Part shown: positions 1-5,595 of the stretch, piece by piece | Layout: every line of letters begins with the position of its first letter | Numbering within the stretch: position 1 is the stretch's first letter | From: Candidatus Parvarchaeota archaeon | GTDB lineage: Archaea; Nanobdellota; Nanobdellia; Parvarchaeales; Parvarchaeaceae | DNA length: 6,805 nucleotides | Assembly: GCA_030044235.1 (NCBI GenBank) | Contig: JASHWD010000032.1 | Span: 1-6,805, forward strand | Direction of reading: 5' to 3' | The notes under the pieces: model-generated | Seen by the model: only the letters and a program-made list of their open reading frames with translations | The model's database searches: none | What the model was told of the DNA's origin: nothing | Made by a program: the position numbers and the translations under genes

Positions 1-213
1 TGCGTCCCCGTCTTTTTTTAAATAATATATCGCAGACGTTCCGTAGCGTCGTTCGGTTCTACCGATCTCGCCTTTAGGCAGATAGTAATCAAGTATAACG
101 CCAGTCTGAGTAGTGTCTTTTCCTATATAGGCGGCGATATCTACCGTGAGAGAGGGACCGCGCGAAAGAAAATTTATTATCTTTGAATAGATTTCATCTA
201 TTTCTGAAGCCAT
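1..213 (-). CDS. Winged-helix-like small protein, N-terminal part (cut by window edge)
   Basis: An open frame starts at the ATG complementary to 211-213 and runs off the left edge without a stop, giving 71 codons. The protein begins MASEIDEIYSKIINFLSRGP and continues with an IAAYIGKDTTQTGVILDYYL segment, then a basic stretch and a YYLKK strand. A first helix, a 'GP' turn, a helix-turn-helix (D-I-A-A-Y-I-G-K-D, then a recognition helix) and a terminal beta wing fit the DNA-binding winged-helix pattern. It resembles a small family common in DPANN archaea whose members usually carry a 'G-S-P-L-Y-Y' wing; here the equivalent reads T-S-A-I-Y-Y. The family assignment is from memory. It is divergent from the pilin operon across only 56 nt, so a role in regulating that operon is possible but unproven. 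No SD precedes the ATG; a TATA-like box lies about 32 nt upstream. Confidence 0.6.
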   Translation of the reverse strand, partial: MASEIDEIYSKIINFLSRGPSLTVDIAAYIGKDTTQTGVILDYYLPKGEIGRTERRYGTSAIYYLKKDGDA

Positions 214-238
214 ACAATTTACAGTTCTATGATTATTA

Positions 239-250
239 TCTTTATATTTA
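239..250. promoter_or_regulatory. Shared, bidirectional TATA-like element
   Basis: The 56-nt gap between the winged-helix gene (minus) and the first pilin gene (plus) contains TTTATATTTA at 241-250, which reads TAAATATAAA on the other strand. Its centre is about 25 nt before the plus-strand ATG at 270 and about 32 nt before the minus-strand ATG at 213. Both distances fit archaeal transcription starting at or a few nt before the start codon. No other TATA-like run is visible in the gap, so the two promoters probably overlap. Start sites are inferred. Confidence 0.5.
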
Positions 251-269
251 ATGCTTAGTATCAAGGATT

Positions 270-863
270 ATGAATAAAAAAGGACAGATACTGACTATAG
301 ATTTGCTCATTTCCTTGTTTATATTCATATTAATATTCATTTCGGTTATAATATTTCTTTACTCTATCGCTTCTGTTTCTAATCCGTATTCTTCTTATTA
401 CGTACAATTTATATCAAATTCATTAAATACCGTAGCTTCATCCGGAGCAAACACGCTTATTGGGTCTGAAGGGCTTCCAATAAACTGGACTTCTGCTTCG
501 TGCGGTCAGATAAAGACATTGGGCATTCTCTACGATTCATCCCTGGTATCGCCACAGAAACTTTACAATCTGACTACTCTATCTTCAAAATCGCCGGGAT
601 GTCTTTCTCAGCTGCTTAGAGCGGGTATGGATTTCAATATATCAGTTTACTATCTTAATAACAGTAGAGTAAGAATAAACGCCAGTGGAGTAGTTGGCGG
701 TGCGGGGCCGAGTTTGACAAGCATAACTGCAGGATATCCGATACCTTCAAATCCTGCTTATTTAGCCTCAATACAAAGATTTGGAGTACTTTATCCCGGT
801 AACGTTATAATAAGAATAAGTTATTCTGAATGGTTTTGCACCGGAGCTGAGCAGTGTACATGA
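270..863 (+). CDS. Pilin-like secreted protein with class III signal peptide (first of pair)
   Basis: A 197-residue protein. The N-terminus is a short basic leader M-N-K-K-G followed by Q-I-L-T-I-D-L and a hydrophobic helix to about residue 33. This is the archaellin/type IV pilin layout: a prepilin peptidase of the FlaK/PibD/EppA type would be expected to cut between G5 and Q6, leaving the hydrophobic helix as assembly or membrane anchor. The remaining ~165 residues are Ser/Thr/Asn-rich and beta-like, with no second membrane segment, four cysteines (two in the last ten residues) and five N-X-S/T sequons (NWT, NLT, NIS, NNS, NAS), consistent with an extracellular glycosylated domain. An acidic residue (D) sits at mature position +6 rather than the usual E+5. 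The ATG is preceded by a TATA-like box at 241-250 and only a weak AAGG, suggesting a leaderless message. Its stop overlaps the next gene. It could be a minor pilin, a pseudopilin or another surface fibre subunit; the specific system is not identifiable. Confidence 0.72.
   Translation: MNKKGQILTIDLLISLFIFILIFISVIIFLYSIASVSNPYSSYYVQFISNSLNTVASSGANTLIGSEGLPINWTSASCGQIKTLGILYDSSLVSPQKLYNLTTLSSKSPGCLSQLLRAGMDFNISVYYLNNSRVRINASGVVGGAGPSLTSITAGYPIPSNPAYLASIQRFGVLYPGNVIIRISYSEWFCTGAEQCT
843..850 (+). promoter_or_regulatory. SD-like site for second pilin gene
   Basis: GGAGCTGA matches the archaeal SD GGAGGTGA at seven of eight positions. The GGAG core ends 7 nt before the GTG at 854 and 13 nt before the ATG at 860, which favours the GTG as initiator, although the ATG overlaps the upstream TGA in the usual ATGA coupling arrangement. 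Confidence 0.45.
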
Positions 864-1567
864 AAGCGCAGATATTCACAATCGACTTAGTTTTAGGGGC
901 AGTAATAATCCTTTCTATATTGGCTGGAGCATATGGACTTTCCGCTTATTATTCTTCTTTGAGTCAGGCGTCTATAAGCAGCGCAGACCTCAGCGCCCAG
1001 ATATCCTCTGCAGTAACTTCTTTTATGGCGGTTACGCAAACTAGGGGAGAGATAGATACTTTCCAAGTTAATATCACACCTGCATCGAGATCCACTTTTG
1101 AAACTTATACGCTTGATACCTTAGGCAAAGAACTTGAAGTACCTTATTCTATTTCGATTTATGCGTTAGAGAATTACTCTGATCAAATACCAACTGTTCA
1201 ATTATTAAGTTACTTATCTCCGGGTTTTCAAAATAGTTCAGGTCTAGAGGTTTTCTCCGAACCAATAATCGTAACAAATCAAACGCCTTTGTGTACGATC
1301 GCAACCTGCAACATTTCTTTACAAGCAAAAAGCGTGTTTCCAGACGAAAATTCTACGGTTAATGCACCAGACTGTAATGTATATAAAAATAACGGCTCGG
1401 TTACTCATTGGAACGTATTTAACGACACGCCGGCCGGTTTCTGTACGATAGCCGTTGGCAATTATACGCGCGCCCTTCCAAACAATTACTTGGTTAAGAC
1501 ATCAGAAGGCAACACTACACTTTACGTTCTAGGATTAGACTTAATACAAATAAAAGTCCAAAAATAA
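854..1567 (+). CDS. Pilin-like secreted protein with class III signal peptide (second of pair)
   Basis: A 237-residue protein (235 if ATG 860 is used). The leader M-Y-M-K-A is followed by Q-I-F-T-I-D-L and a hydrophobic helix to about residue 33, with predicted prepilin peptidase cleavage between A5 and Q6. The core is nearly the same as in the upstream neighbour (Q-I-L-T-I-D-L), including D at mature +6, so both are probably processed and assembled by the same machinery. The exported domain has four cysteines and ten N-X-S/T sequons (NIT, NYS, NSS, NQT, NIS, NST, NGS, NDT, NYT, NTT), an unusually dense set that suggests heavy N-glycosylation. No second membrane helix is seen. The gene overlaps the end of the first pilin gene and is surely co-transcribed with it. 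Start choice: GTG 854 has better SD spacing and gives a five-residue leader equal to that of its partner; ATG 860 gives the compact M-K-A leader and an ATGA overlap. The polymer it belongs to is unknown. Confidence 0.72.
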   Translation: MYMKAQIFTIDLVLGAVIILSILAGAYGLSAYYSSLSQASISSADLSAQISSAVTSFMAVTQTRGEIDTFQVNITPASRSTFETYTLDTLGKELEVPYSISIYALENYSDQIPTVQLLSYLSPGFQNSSGLEVFSEPIIVTNQTPLCTIATCNISLQAKSVFPDENSTVNAPDCNVYKNNGSVTHWNVFNDTPAGFCTIAVGNYTRALPNNYLVKTSEGNTTLYVLGLDLIQIKVQK

Positions 1568-1627
1568 CGTTTAGTAGTCGCAGAGTAGGTCTAAGCTTCT
1601 TATCTTCGCCAAGCCCCTATGCTGTTC

Positions 1628-1870
1628 TTATATGAAAAGCACCGAACGATTCCTTTCTTCGGACTGTAATTTATGCTCGAAGTCCGAAAGGTAGGTCTTG
1701 GGATCCCCTTTGTATATCCCGTTCTTAATGGCTAGGTTATTTATTCTCATAATCATCTGGCTTATTTCATAAGCCCGATCATAAGGTACATTGTTTTGGT
1801 ACTGGTTATACAATGTAAAATGTTCCAGTACCCGTTCGTATAGCTTTTTCAGTTCCTCACCCTTTTCCAT
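1628..1870 (-). CDS. Small helical protein of unknown function
   Basis: An 80-residue, charged, almost wholly alpha-helical-looking protein with no cysteine, no membrane segment and no signal peptide, so probably cytosolic. Residues 1-20 (E-E-L-K-K-L-Y-E-R-V-L-E-H-F) form an amphipathic helix; 30-50 (Y-D-R-A-Y-E-I-S-Q-M-I-M-R-I-N-N-L-A-I) a second; 60-72 a third, giving a likely three-helix bundle. I do not recognise the family. Its reality is supported by an excellent SD (AGGAGG at 1879-1884, 8 nt before the ATG) and a TATA-like box at 1919-1928. It lies 130 nt downstream of ABCE1 on the same strand but seems to have its own promoter. It is convergent with the pilin operon across 60 nt. No function is proposed. 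Confidence 0.7.
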   Translation of the reverse strand: MEKGEELKKLYERVLEHFTLYNQYQNNVPYDRAYEISQMIMRINNLAIKNGIYKGDPKTYLSDFEHKLQSEERNRSVLFI

Positions 1871-1878
1871 TTTTCCCC

Positions 1879-1884
1879 CCTCCT
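1879..1884 (-). promoter_or_regulatory. Strong Shine-Dalgarno site of the 80-residue gene
   Basis: Read on the minus strand, AGGAGG followed by four more G and four A precedes ATG, with 8 nt between AGGAGG and the start codon. It is one of the two clearest SD sites in the window and fixes the start of this small gene. Confidence 0.75.
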
Positions 1885-1918
1885 AACAATAATAGATGAG
1901 TTCCAATAAAATAGGCAA

Positions 1919-1928
1919 TTTTTATATT
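1919..1928 (-). promoter_or_regulatory. TATA-like box for the 80-residue gene
   Basis: The minus strand reads AATATAAAAA here, centred about 53 nt before the ATG. A start site about 27 nt downstream would be near 1896, giving a ~26-nt leader that contains the SD at 1879-1884. A second AT-rich candidate (CGATATAAAT, 1961-1970) lies further upstream and could serve a longer transcript. Positions are inferred from spacing only. Confidence 0.45.
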
Positions 1929-2000
1929 ACTAGAATATTACTCGTTCGTTTCTGATGGAAATTTATATCGCTCGCTAGTGAATAAATAAACTCTTTACAA

Positions 2001-3719
2001 TCAATCAGCAAAAAACTTACCGCTTGATTTTTGTTCTAAATCTAAACGGCTGCCACTCGCATTTATGCGTGGTCTTCCTGTGTCGCTGTCTCTTCTCATA
2101 GTTATGTTTACCTTCTTAAGAAAATTATTTATCGCGTATGAAGTACTTGTTATTTCATCCGTCATACCGTTGCGTCCGCTTTCTCCATTGAAAAGTATAC
2201 TCTTTGAACATATCGAATCTAAGAACATTAGGTCATGATCTATAACTATCGCGCACTTTTTTCTTGCCCCGACAAATGAAGATATTATTGACATTATCTC
2301 AAGTCTGTCTTCCATATCAAGATTCGCCGACGGCTCGTCAAAGAGATATATATCGGCGTTCGCCATTAAAGTCGCCATGATTGCTATTTTTTGTAGCTCG
2401 CCGCCAGAGAGATTCTTTATGTTTTTATTTAGGATTTTATTTATTTCTAGTTTATTTATTATATTCATAATCTCCGGATCTTCTAGATAGTTTGGCTTTA
2501 TTACTGCGAAAGTGTCTGATACCAAACTATCAAATCTTTGAACAAACTGTGGCTTATAAGATATCTTTATTCCCAGGTCAAGCAGACCGCTATTGGTCTC
2601 TATCGCTCCAGCTAGCGCGCGCATGAAAGTAGTCTTTCCAATTCCGTTTTCCCCTATTACACCTATTACTTCGCCTTCATGGACTTTGCCTGCTTTTGTC
2701 TTAAGATTAAAGTCACCCAACTTCACTTCAAAGTCCGGCCATAAAGCTATGGCTTTGTTCGTAGTAGCAGAAGTTGCTCTTTTTACTTTTATTTCCCAGT
2801 TTCTGAATCTTACATTTTCAGTTGGCAAGTAGCCACCGATATAATTATTTATGCCATTTCTAGAAGGCATTAGATGTGATACTATTCCATAATTTGCATC
2901 CGAACCGTAAAGTATCTGTATGAAGTCAGTTAGATAATCCAACATTATCAAATCGTGTTCTACTACTATGACCGTCTTTTCCTTTAGCTTGTCTCTTATG
3001 GTTTCTGCGACAATAAGACGATTTGTTATATCAAGATAATTCATCGGTTCGTCGAATATGTAAACATCTGCGTCCTCATCTAAGACGCTTGCTATTTTTA
3101 CGAGTTGAGCTTCTCCTCCGGAAAGCGTTTTAGAATCTCTGTCCATTATAGTATTTTTTATAAGACCAAACCGGTTTTTCTTAACTATCTCTTTCACTTT
3201 TCCAGAAAGCTCAAAATCTTGCGGCTTTTTTACCACCTTAAGACCGCCACGATAAAGATCTGTAAGATAGGGTTGTATATCTTTTCCTCTGAATTTTTTT
3301 ATTGTGGCTTCTGCAGACAGAGTATCCTTATAGTCGCCAAAATTTGGTTTTAGCTCGTTCGAAATAAGATTTATATTTGTTGTTTTTCCTATCCCGTTTC
3401 GGCCTATTAATCCCACGACCTTCTTTTCTACTGGCGTCGCTATGTTGAAAGTCCTGAAGCTATTCAAGCCATATTGAAATGTTATCTCTTTAGCCATCTC
3501 ATCTGGCAAGTTTATTACTCTTATCGCATCAAAGGGGCACCTTTTAACGCATATCCCACAAGCTATACATAGACTTTCGGATATCGCGGCCTTCTTATTT
3601 TCTCGAGGGTATACGGTCTCTTTAAAGCCTTCCCTTACTACCGGGCAGACCTCAGCACATATATAATCGCAATTATCGGGAGCCTCGCACTCGCTCTCCT
3701 TTATTACTGCAATCCTCAT
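2001..3719 (-). CDS. ABCE1/Rli1 ribosome-recycling ATPase
   Basis: A 572-residue protein covering the whole ABCE1 architecture (family usually about 590-600). It splits terminated or stalled ribosomes into subunits, working with aRF1/Pelota in the cytosol. Residues 1-75 form the two [4Fe-4S] domain, with all eight cysteines at 11, 17, 21, 25, 51, 54, 57 and 61. NBD1: Walker A 106-114 (GRNGIGKTT), Q-loop K-P-Q 165-167, signature LSGGE 199-203, Walker B/catalytic FDEP 222-225 (E224), H-loop H255. The hinge around 286-306 includes N-V-R-F-R. NBD2: Walker A 356-364 (GENGIGKTT), Q391, LSGGE 437-441, FDEP 460-463 (E462), H495. The C-terminus has the typical R-R-D-x-D-T-G-R-P-R and G-S-R-L-D-x-E-Q-K motifs. 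Oddities are a shortened NBD1 segment between Q167 and L199 and divergent NBD1 residues after the signature and Walker B. No SD precedes the ATG; a TATA-like box 28 nt upstream suggests a leaderless transcript. The gene stands alone, divergent from the TIM-barrel operon. Confidence 0.96.
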   Translation of the reverse strand: MRIAVIKESECEAPDNCDYICAEVCPVVREGFKETVYPRENKKAAISESLCIACGICVKRCPFDAIRVINLPDEMAKEITFQYGLNSFRTFNIATPVEKKVVGLIGRNGIGKTTNINLISNELKPNFGDYKDTLSAEATIKKFRGKDIQPYLTDLYRGGLKVVKKPQDFELSGKVKEIVKKNRFGLIKNTIMDRDSKTLSGGEAQLVKIASVLDEDADVYIFDEPMNYLDITNRLIVAETIRDKLKEKTVIVVEHDLIMLDYLTDFIQILYGSDANYGIVSHLMPSRNGINNYIGGYLPTENVRFRNWEIKVKRATSATTNKAIALWPDFEVKLGDFNLKTKAGKVHEGEVIGVIGENGIGKTTFMRALAGAIETNSGLLDLGIKISYKPQFVQRFDSLVSDTFAVIKPNYLEDPEIMNIINKLEINKILNKNIKNLSGGELQKIAIMATLMANADIYLFDEPSANLDMEDRLEIMSIISSFVGARKKCAIVIDHDLMFLDSICSKSILFNGESGRNGMTDEITSTSYAINNFLKKVNITMRRDSDTGRPRINASGSRLDLEQKSSGKFFAD

Positions 3720-3742
3720 TTTAGAAGCAAAGTTTTCATACG

Positions 3743-3752
3743 ATTTATTATA
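3743..3752 (-). promoter_or_regulatory. TATA-like box of the ABCE1 gene
   Basis: The minus strand reads TATAATAAAT, centred about 28 nt before the A of the ABCE1 ATG. With the usual archaeal TATA-to-start distance, transcription would begin at or next to the ATG, agreeing with the absence of an SD. Confidence 0.5.
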
Positions 3753-3785
3753 GGTATTGACGCTTTTGAGTATTAAAGCCTTGTT

Positions 3786-3839
3786 TCCCCGCAGGCACCA
3801 AAATACACCAAGTTTTTGGTGTATATGACTTTGCTGGGA
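3786..3839. repeat. Nested inverted repeat in divergent intergenic region
   Basis: The inner stem is a perfect 9-bp inverted repeat, ATACACCAA (3803-3811) and TTGGTGTAT (3816-3824), with a GTTT loop. Outside it, TCCCCGCA (3786-3793) pairs with TGCTGGGA (3832-3839) at seven of eight positions. The two stems are separated by an internal loop of 9 and 7 nt. CACCAA occurs twice on the left side (3796-3801 and 3806-3811), so TTGGTG (3816-3821) has two possible partners. The structure lies about 34 nt upstream of the ABCE1 TATA-like box and about 46 nt upstream of that of the TIM-barrel gene, outside both inferred transcripts. It could be an operator or a small structured RNA; no known RNA family is recognised, and 54 nt is too short for a tRNA. 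Confidence 0.6.
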
Positions 3840-3885
3840 CGATTAAATGACAAGTTTCTATCCCGTAAGTCAACTACCTAAAGAG

Positions 3886-3894
3886 ATTAATATT
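3886..3894 (+). promoter_or_regulatory. TATA-like box of the TIM-barrel operon
   Basis: ATTAATATT, preceded by a purine-rich AAAGAG that could act as a BRE, is centred about 26 nt before the ATG at 3916. No SD lies before that ATG, so the message is probably leaderless. Confidence 0.45.
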
Positions 3895-3915
3895 GTATGA
3901 AATCTTAACAACTAT

Positions 3916-5595
3916 ATGACAGAATATCGGCTAAATAACAAATTCAATGATGCATTCAAACAGGCTGCTTTTGGCGTTTCACTTGGAGAAAACAACCAGC
4001 TTGCGGAATTTGCAAAGGCGTTAAGATCCGGTTCGCAGATGGCTGAATTAGACCTTGCAAGCCTATACGGACATACGGGAAATGGTGCTTCAGCGGAAAG
4101 ATTCGGTAAGACTGAAAGAGAAGCGTTAGGACACCTAGCTCAAGTAAGCGACGCAGATCTTAGTATTCATGCCCCCTGGTCTATAAATCCTTCGGGTATA
4201 AATCCTGAATCCCGTCAAAAGGACCCGCAATACGAAGCTCAAATGAGGAATGAGACAAAGGCAGCGATAAACTTTGCTGATGATGTAAGCAAGTCTATGG
4301 GTAGAAAAAATATGCCGATAATATTTCATGCTGCCTCAGATAATTTTGGAAATCCCGACCCAAGCGCGCTTTTAATGATTTATGATTCAGAAGCACAGAA
4401 AGTGCTTCCGGTAATTCCAAGAATTAACATGACAAAAGAGGCATTTAGACAGGTATATGGTGAAGAAAAATACAATAAAATTAAAGAGGGATTGAAGACA
4501 ACTGAAGATGGCAAGATACTTATTCTTTCTCCAAATGCCGTTTTAGAATGGCAGAGAGATCAGGAACGAGAAGCCATAATCCAGCAACAATCCGGTCTTG
4601 AAATACAGAGAAGAAATTTGGAGTCACAAAAATTTGACCTTACAAATAAGTTAGCTGCTGCCTCTCTAGCAGGAGACAATAACGAAATAGACAGATTGAC
4701 AAAAGAAAAAACTAGATTTGATATGGAGGCTAAAAACCTAGAAACAGAAACTCGTAAATTTGACTATCATTTATCGAATATAGACAAAAAATATGTACAA
4801 TTTAGTGAAGTAGCGCCAAATTTGGCTGCAGAAGGAATAAAGGATGCAGCTATAATGTCAGCAAAAACTTTGACGCAGCCGATGGTGCTTGTTGAAAATA
4901 CAATGAGACCGGATATGTCGTTGAGCAAACCAGTCGATGTAGCAAAAACTGTTGAACAAGCAAGGAGATTGTTCGTAGAAGCAGCCATTAAAGACCCGAA
5001 GCTTGAACTTTCCAGAGGAGATGCAGAGGAATTAAGTAAGGAACTAATAGGTGTAAATCTTGACGTTGGACATCTAAATATATTCAAATCTTATGGCAAA
5101 ACAAATAGAGATATAGTAAATATGCTTACGGAAACCGGAAAATTGGATGATCAAACAAGAGTGAGCATAGCGGATTACGTTAAAAGATATCACCTTAATG
5201 ACAATATGGGTAACACCGATGCCCACCTTCCACTCGGAGAAGGAACAACCCCAATAAAAGAAATTTTTGAAACGTTAAAAAATGCCGGCGTAGAAGCGCC
5301 TTCGATAATGGAGGTATTTGGTGGCCCAGGAGGAATAGATGCAGGGCAGATACAATCCTTAGAATATCTCGGGGCGCCACTTTTTGGAGATACACCATAT
5401 AAGAGCCTTCCCGGATATGCCGCTGTGCCATATTCATCGATAATAGGAGATTATGCTAATTATTCACAGCTCGGCTTAAGAAACGATTTCTTGGCTTACG
5501 GTGGATTTTCAGGGCTTTCGCCTATCTTGGGGGGCGGATACATGGAAAATAATAAAGGAGGTGGCGGTGGGTTCTCAGGCGCACCAATGGTTTAA
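3916..5595 (+). CDS. Endonuclease IV-like TIM-barrel protein with coiled-coil insertion
   Basis: A 559-residue protein of the xylose-isomerase-like/AP-endonuclease-2 TIM-barrel superfamily. All nine positions that bind the three zinc ions in E. coli endonuclease IV have plausible counterparts: H85 (SIHAPW), H138 (IIFHAA), E327 (LVEN), D383 and H386 (LDVGH), H426 (HLND), D435 and H437 (D-A-H-L-P-L-G-E-G), and E466 (M-E-V-F). A metal-dependent phosphodiesterase or AP-endonuclease activity on nucleic acid is therefore inferred, but distant TIM-barrel isomerases share part of this pattern. H138 to E327 spans 189 residues, against about 36 in endonuclease IV; the insertion includes a charged Gln/Glu/Lys-rich coiled coil at about 211-295. 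After the barrel comes a ~90-residue tail rich in Tyr, Gly, Ser and Pro, ending in a GGGGG run near 548-552. There is no signal peptide or membrane segment. The start follows an in-frame TGA at 3898, and a TATA-like box sits 26 nt upstream. The gene is co-transcribed with the nucleotidyltransferase gene, which it overlaps. The substrate is unknown. Confidence 0.75.
   Translation: MTEYRLNNKFNDAFKQAAFGVSLGENNQLAEFAKALRSGSQMAELDLASLYGHTGNGASAERFGKTEREALGHLAQVSDADLSIHAPWSINPSGINPESRQKDPQYEAQMRNETKAAINFADDVSKSMGRKNMPIIFHAASDNFGNPDPSALLMIYDSEAQKVLPVIPRINMTKEAFRQVYGEEKYNKIKEGLKTTEDGKILILSPNAVLEWQRDQEREAIIQQQSGLEIQRRNLESQKFDLTNKLAAASLAGDNNEIDRLTKEKTRFDMEAKNLETETRKFDYHLSNIDKKYVQFSEVAPNLAAEGIKDAAIMSAKTLTQPMVLVENTMRPDMSLSKPVDVAKTVEQARRLFVEAAIKDPKLELSRGDAEELSKELIGVNLDVGHLNIFKSYGKTNRDIVNMLTETGKLDDQTRVSIADYVKRYHLNDNMGNTDAHLPLGEGTTPIKEIFETLKNAGVEAPSIMEVFGGPGGIDAGQIQSLEYLGAPLFGDTPYKSLPGYAAVPYSSIIGDYANYSQLGLRNDFLAYGGFSGLSPILGGGYMENNKGGGGGFSGAPMV
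5556..5563 (+). promoter_or_regulatory. Perfect SD inside the 3' end of the TIM-barrel gene
   Basis: AGGAGGTG matches the anti-SD at eight positions. Five nt separate the AGGAGG core from an in-frame GTG at 5567, whereas the next in-frame ATG (5597) is more than 30 nt away. This is the main reason for starting the nucleotidyltransferase at 5567. The same bases encode Gly codons of the upstream protein's tail. Confidence 0.65.

Noticed and set aside
1571..1627. In-frame continuation of the 80-residue gene past its TAA for 18 more codons, ending at another TAA
   Set aside because: An open run of 18 codons is likely by chance, and nothing suggests stop-codon readthrough.
1961..1970. Second TATA-like sequence upstream of the 80-residue gene, also readable on the plus strand
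   Set aside because: AT-rich runs are common in this gap, and the box at 1919-1928 has better spacing to the SD-containing leader; a plus-strand promoter here would only give antisense ABCE1 RNA, for which there is no evidence.
2593..3353. Plus-strand frames within the ABCE1 gene
   Set aside because: They lie antisense to highly conserved ABC motifs and have no start signals; they are shadows of the real gene.
3786..3839. The intergenic hairpin as a tRNA, C/D-box or H/ACA RNA
   Set aside because: It is too short for a tRNA and has no T-loop consensus; no convincing C and D boxes or ACA tail were found around it.
3825..3881. 18-residue frame MTLLGRLNDKFLSRKSTT just after the intergenic hairpin
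   Set aside because: It is very short, has only a poorly spaced GGTG upstream and no promoter at a convincing distance; a frame of this length is expected by chance.
5501..5566. Longer nucleotidyltransferase start at GTG 5501
   Set aside because: It would overlap the TIM-barrel gene by 95 nt and has no SD; the added residues do not resemble a nucleotidyltransferase N-terminus, while a perfect SD sits before GTG 5567.
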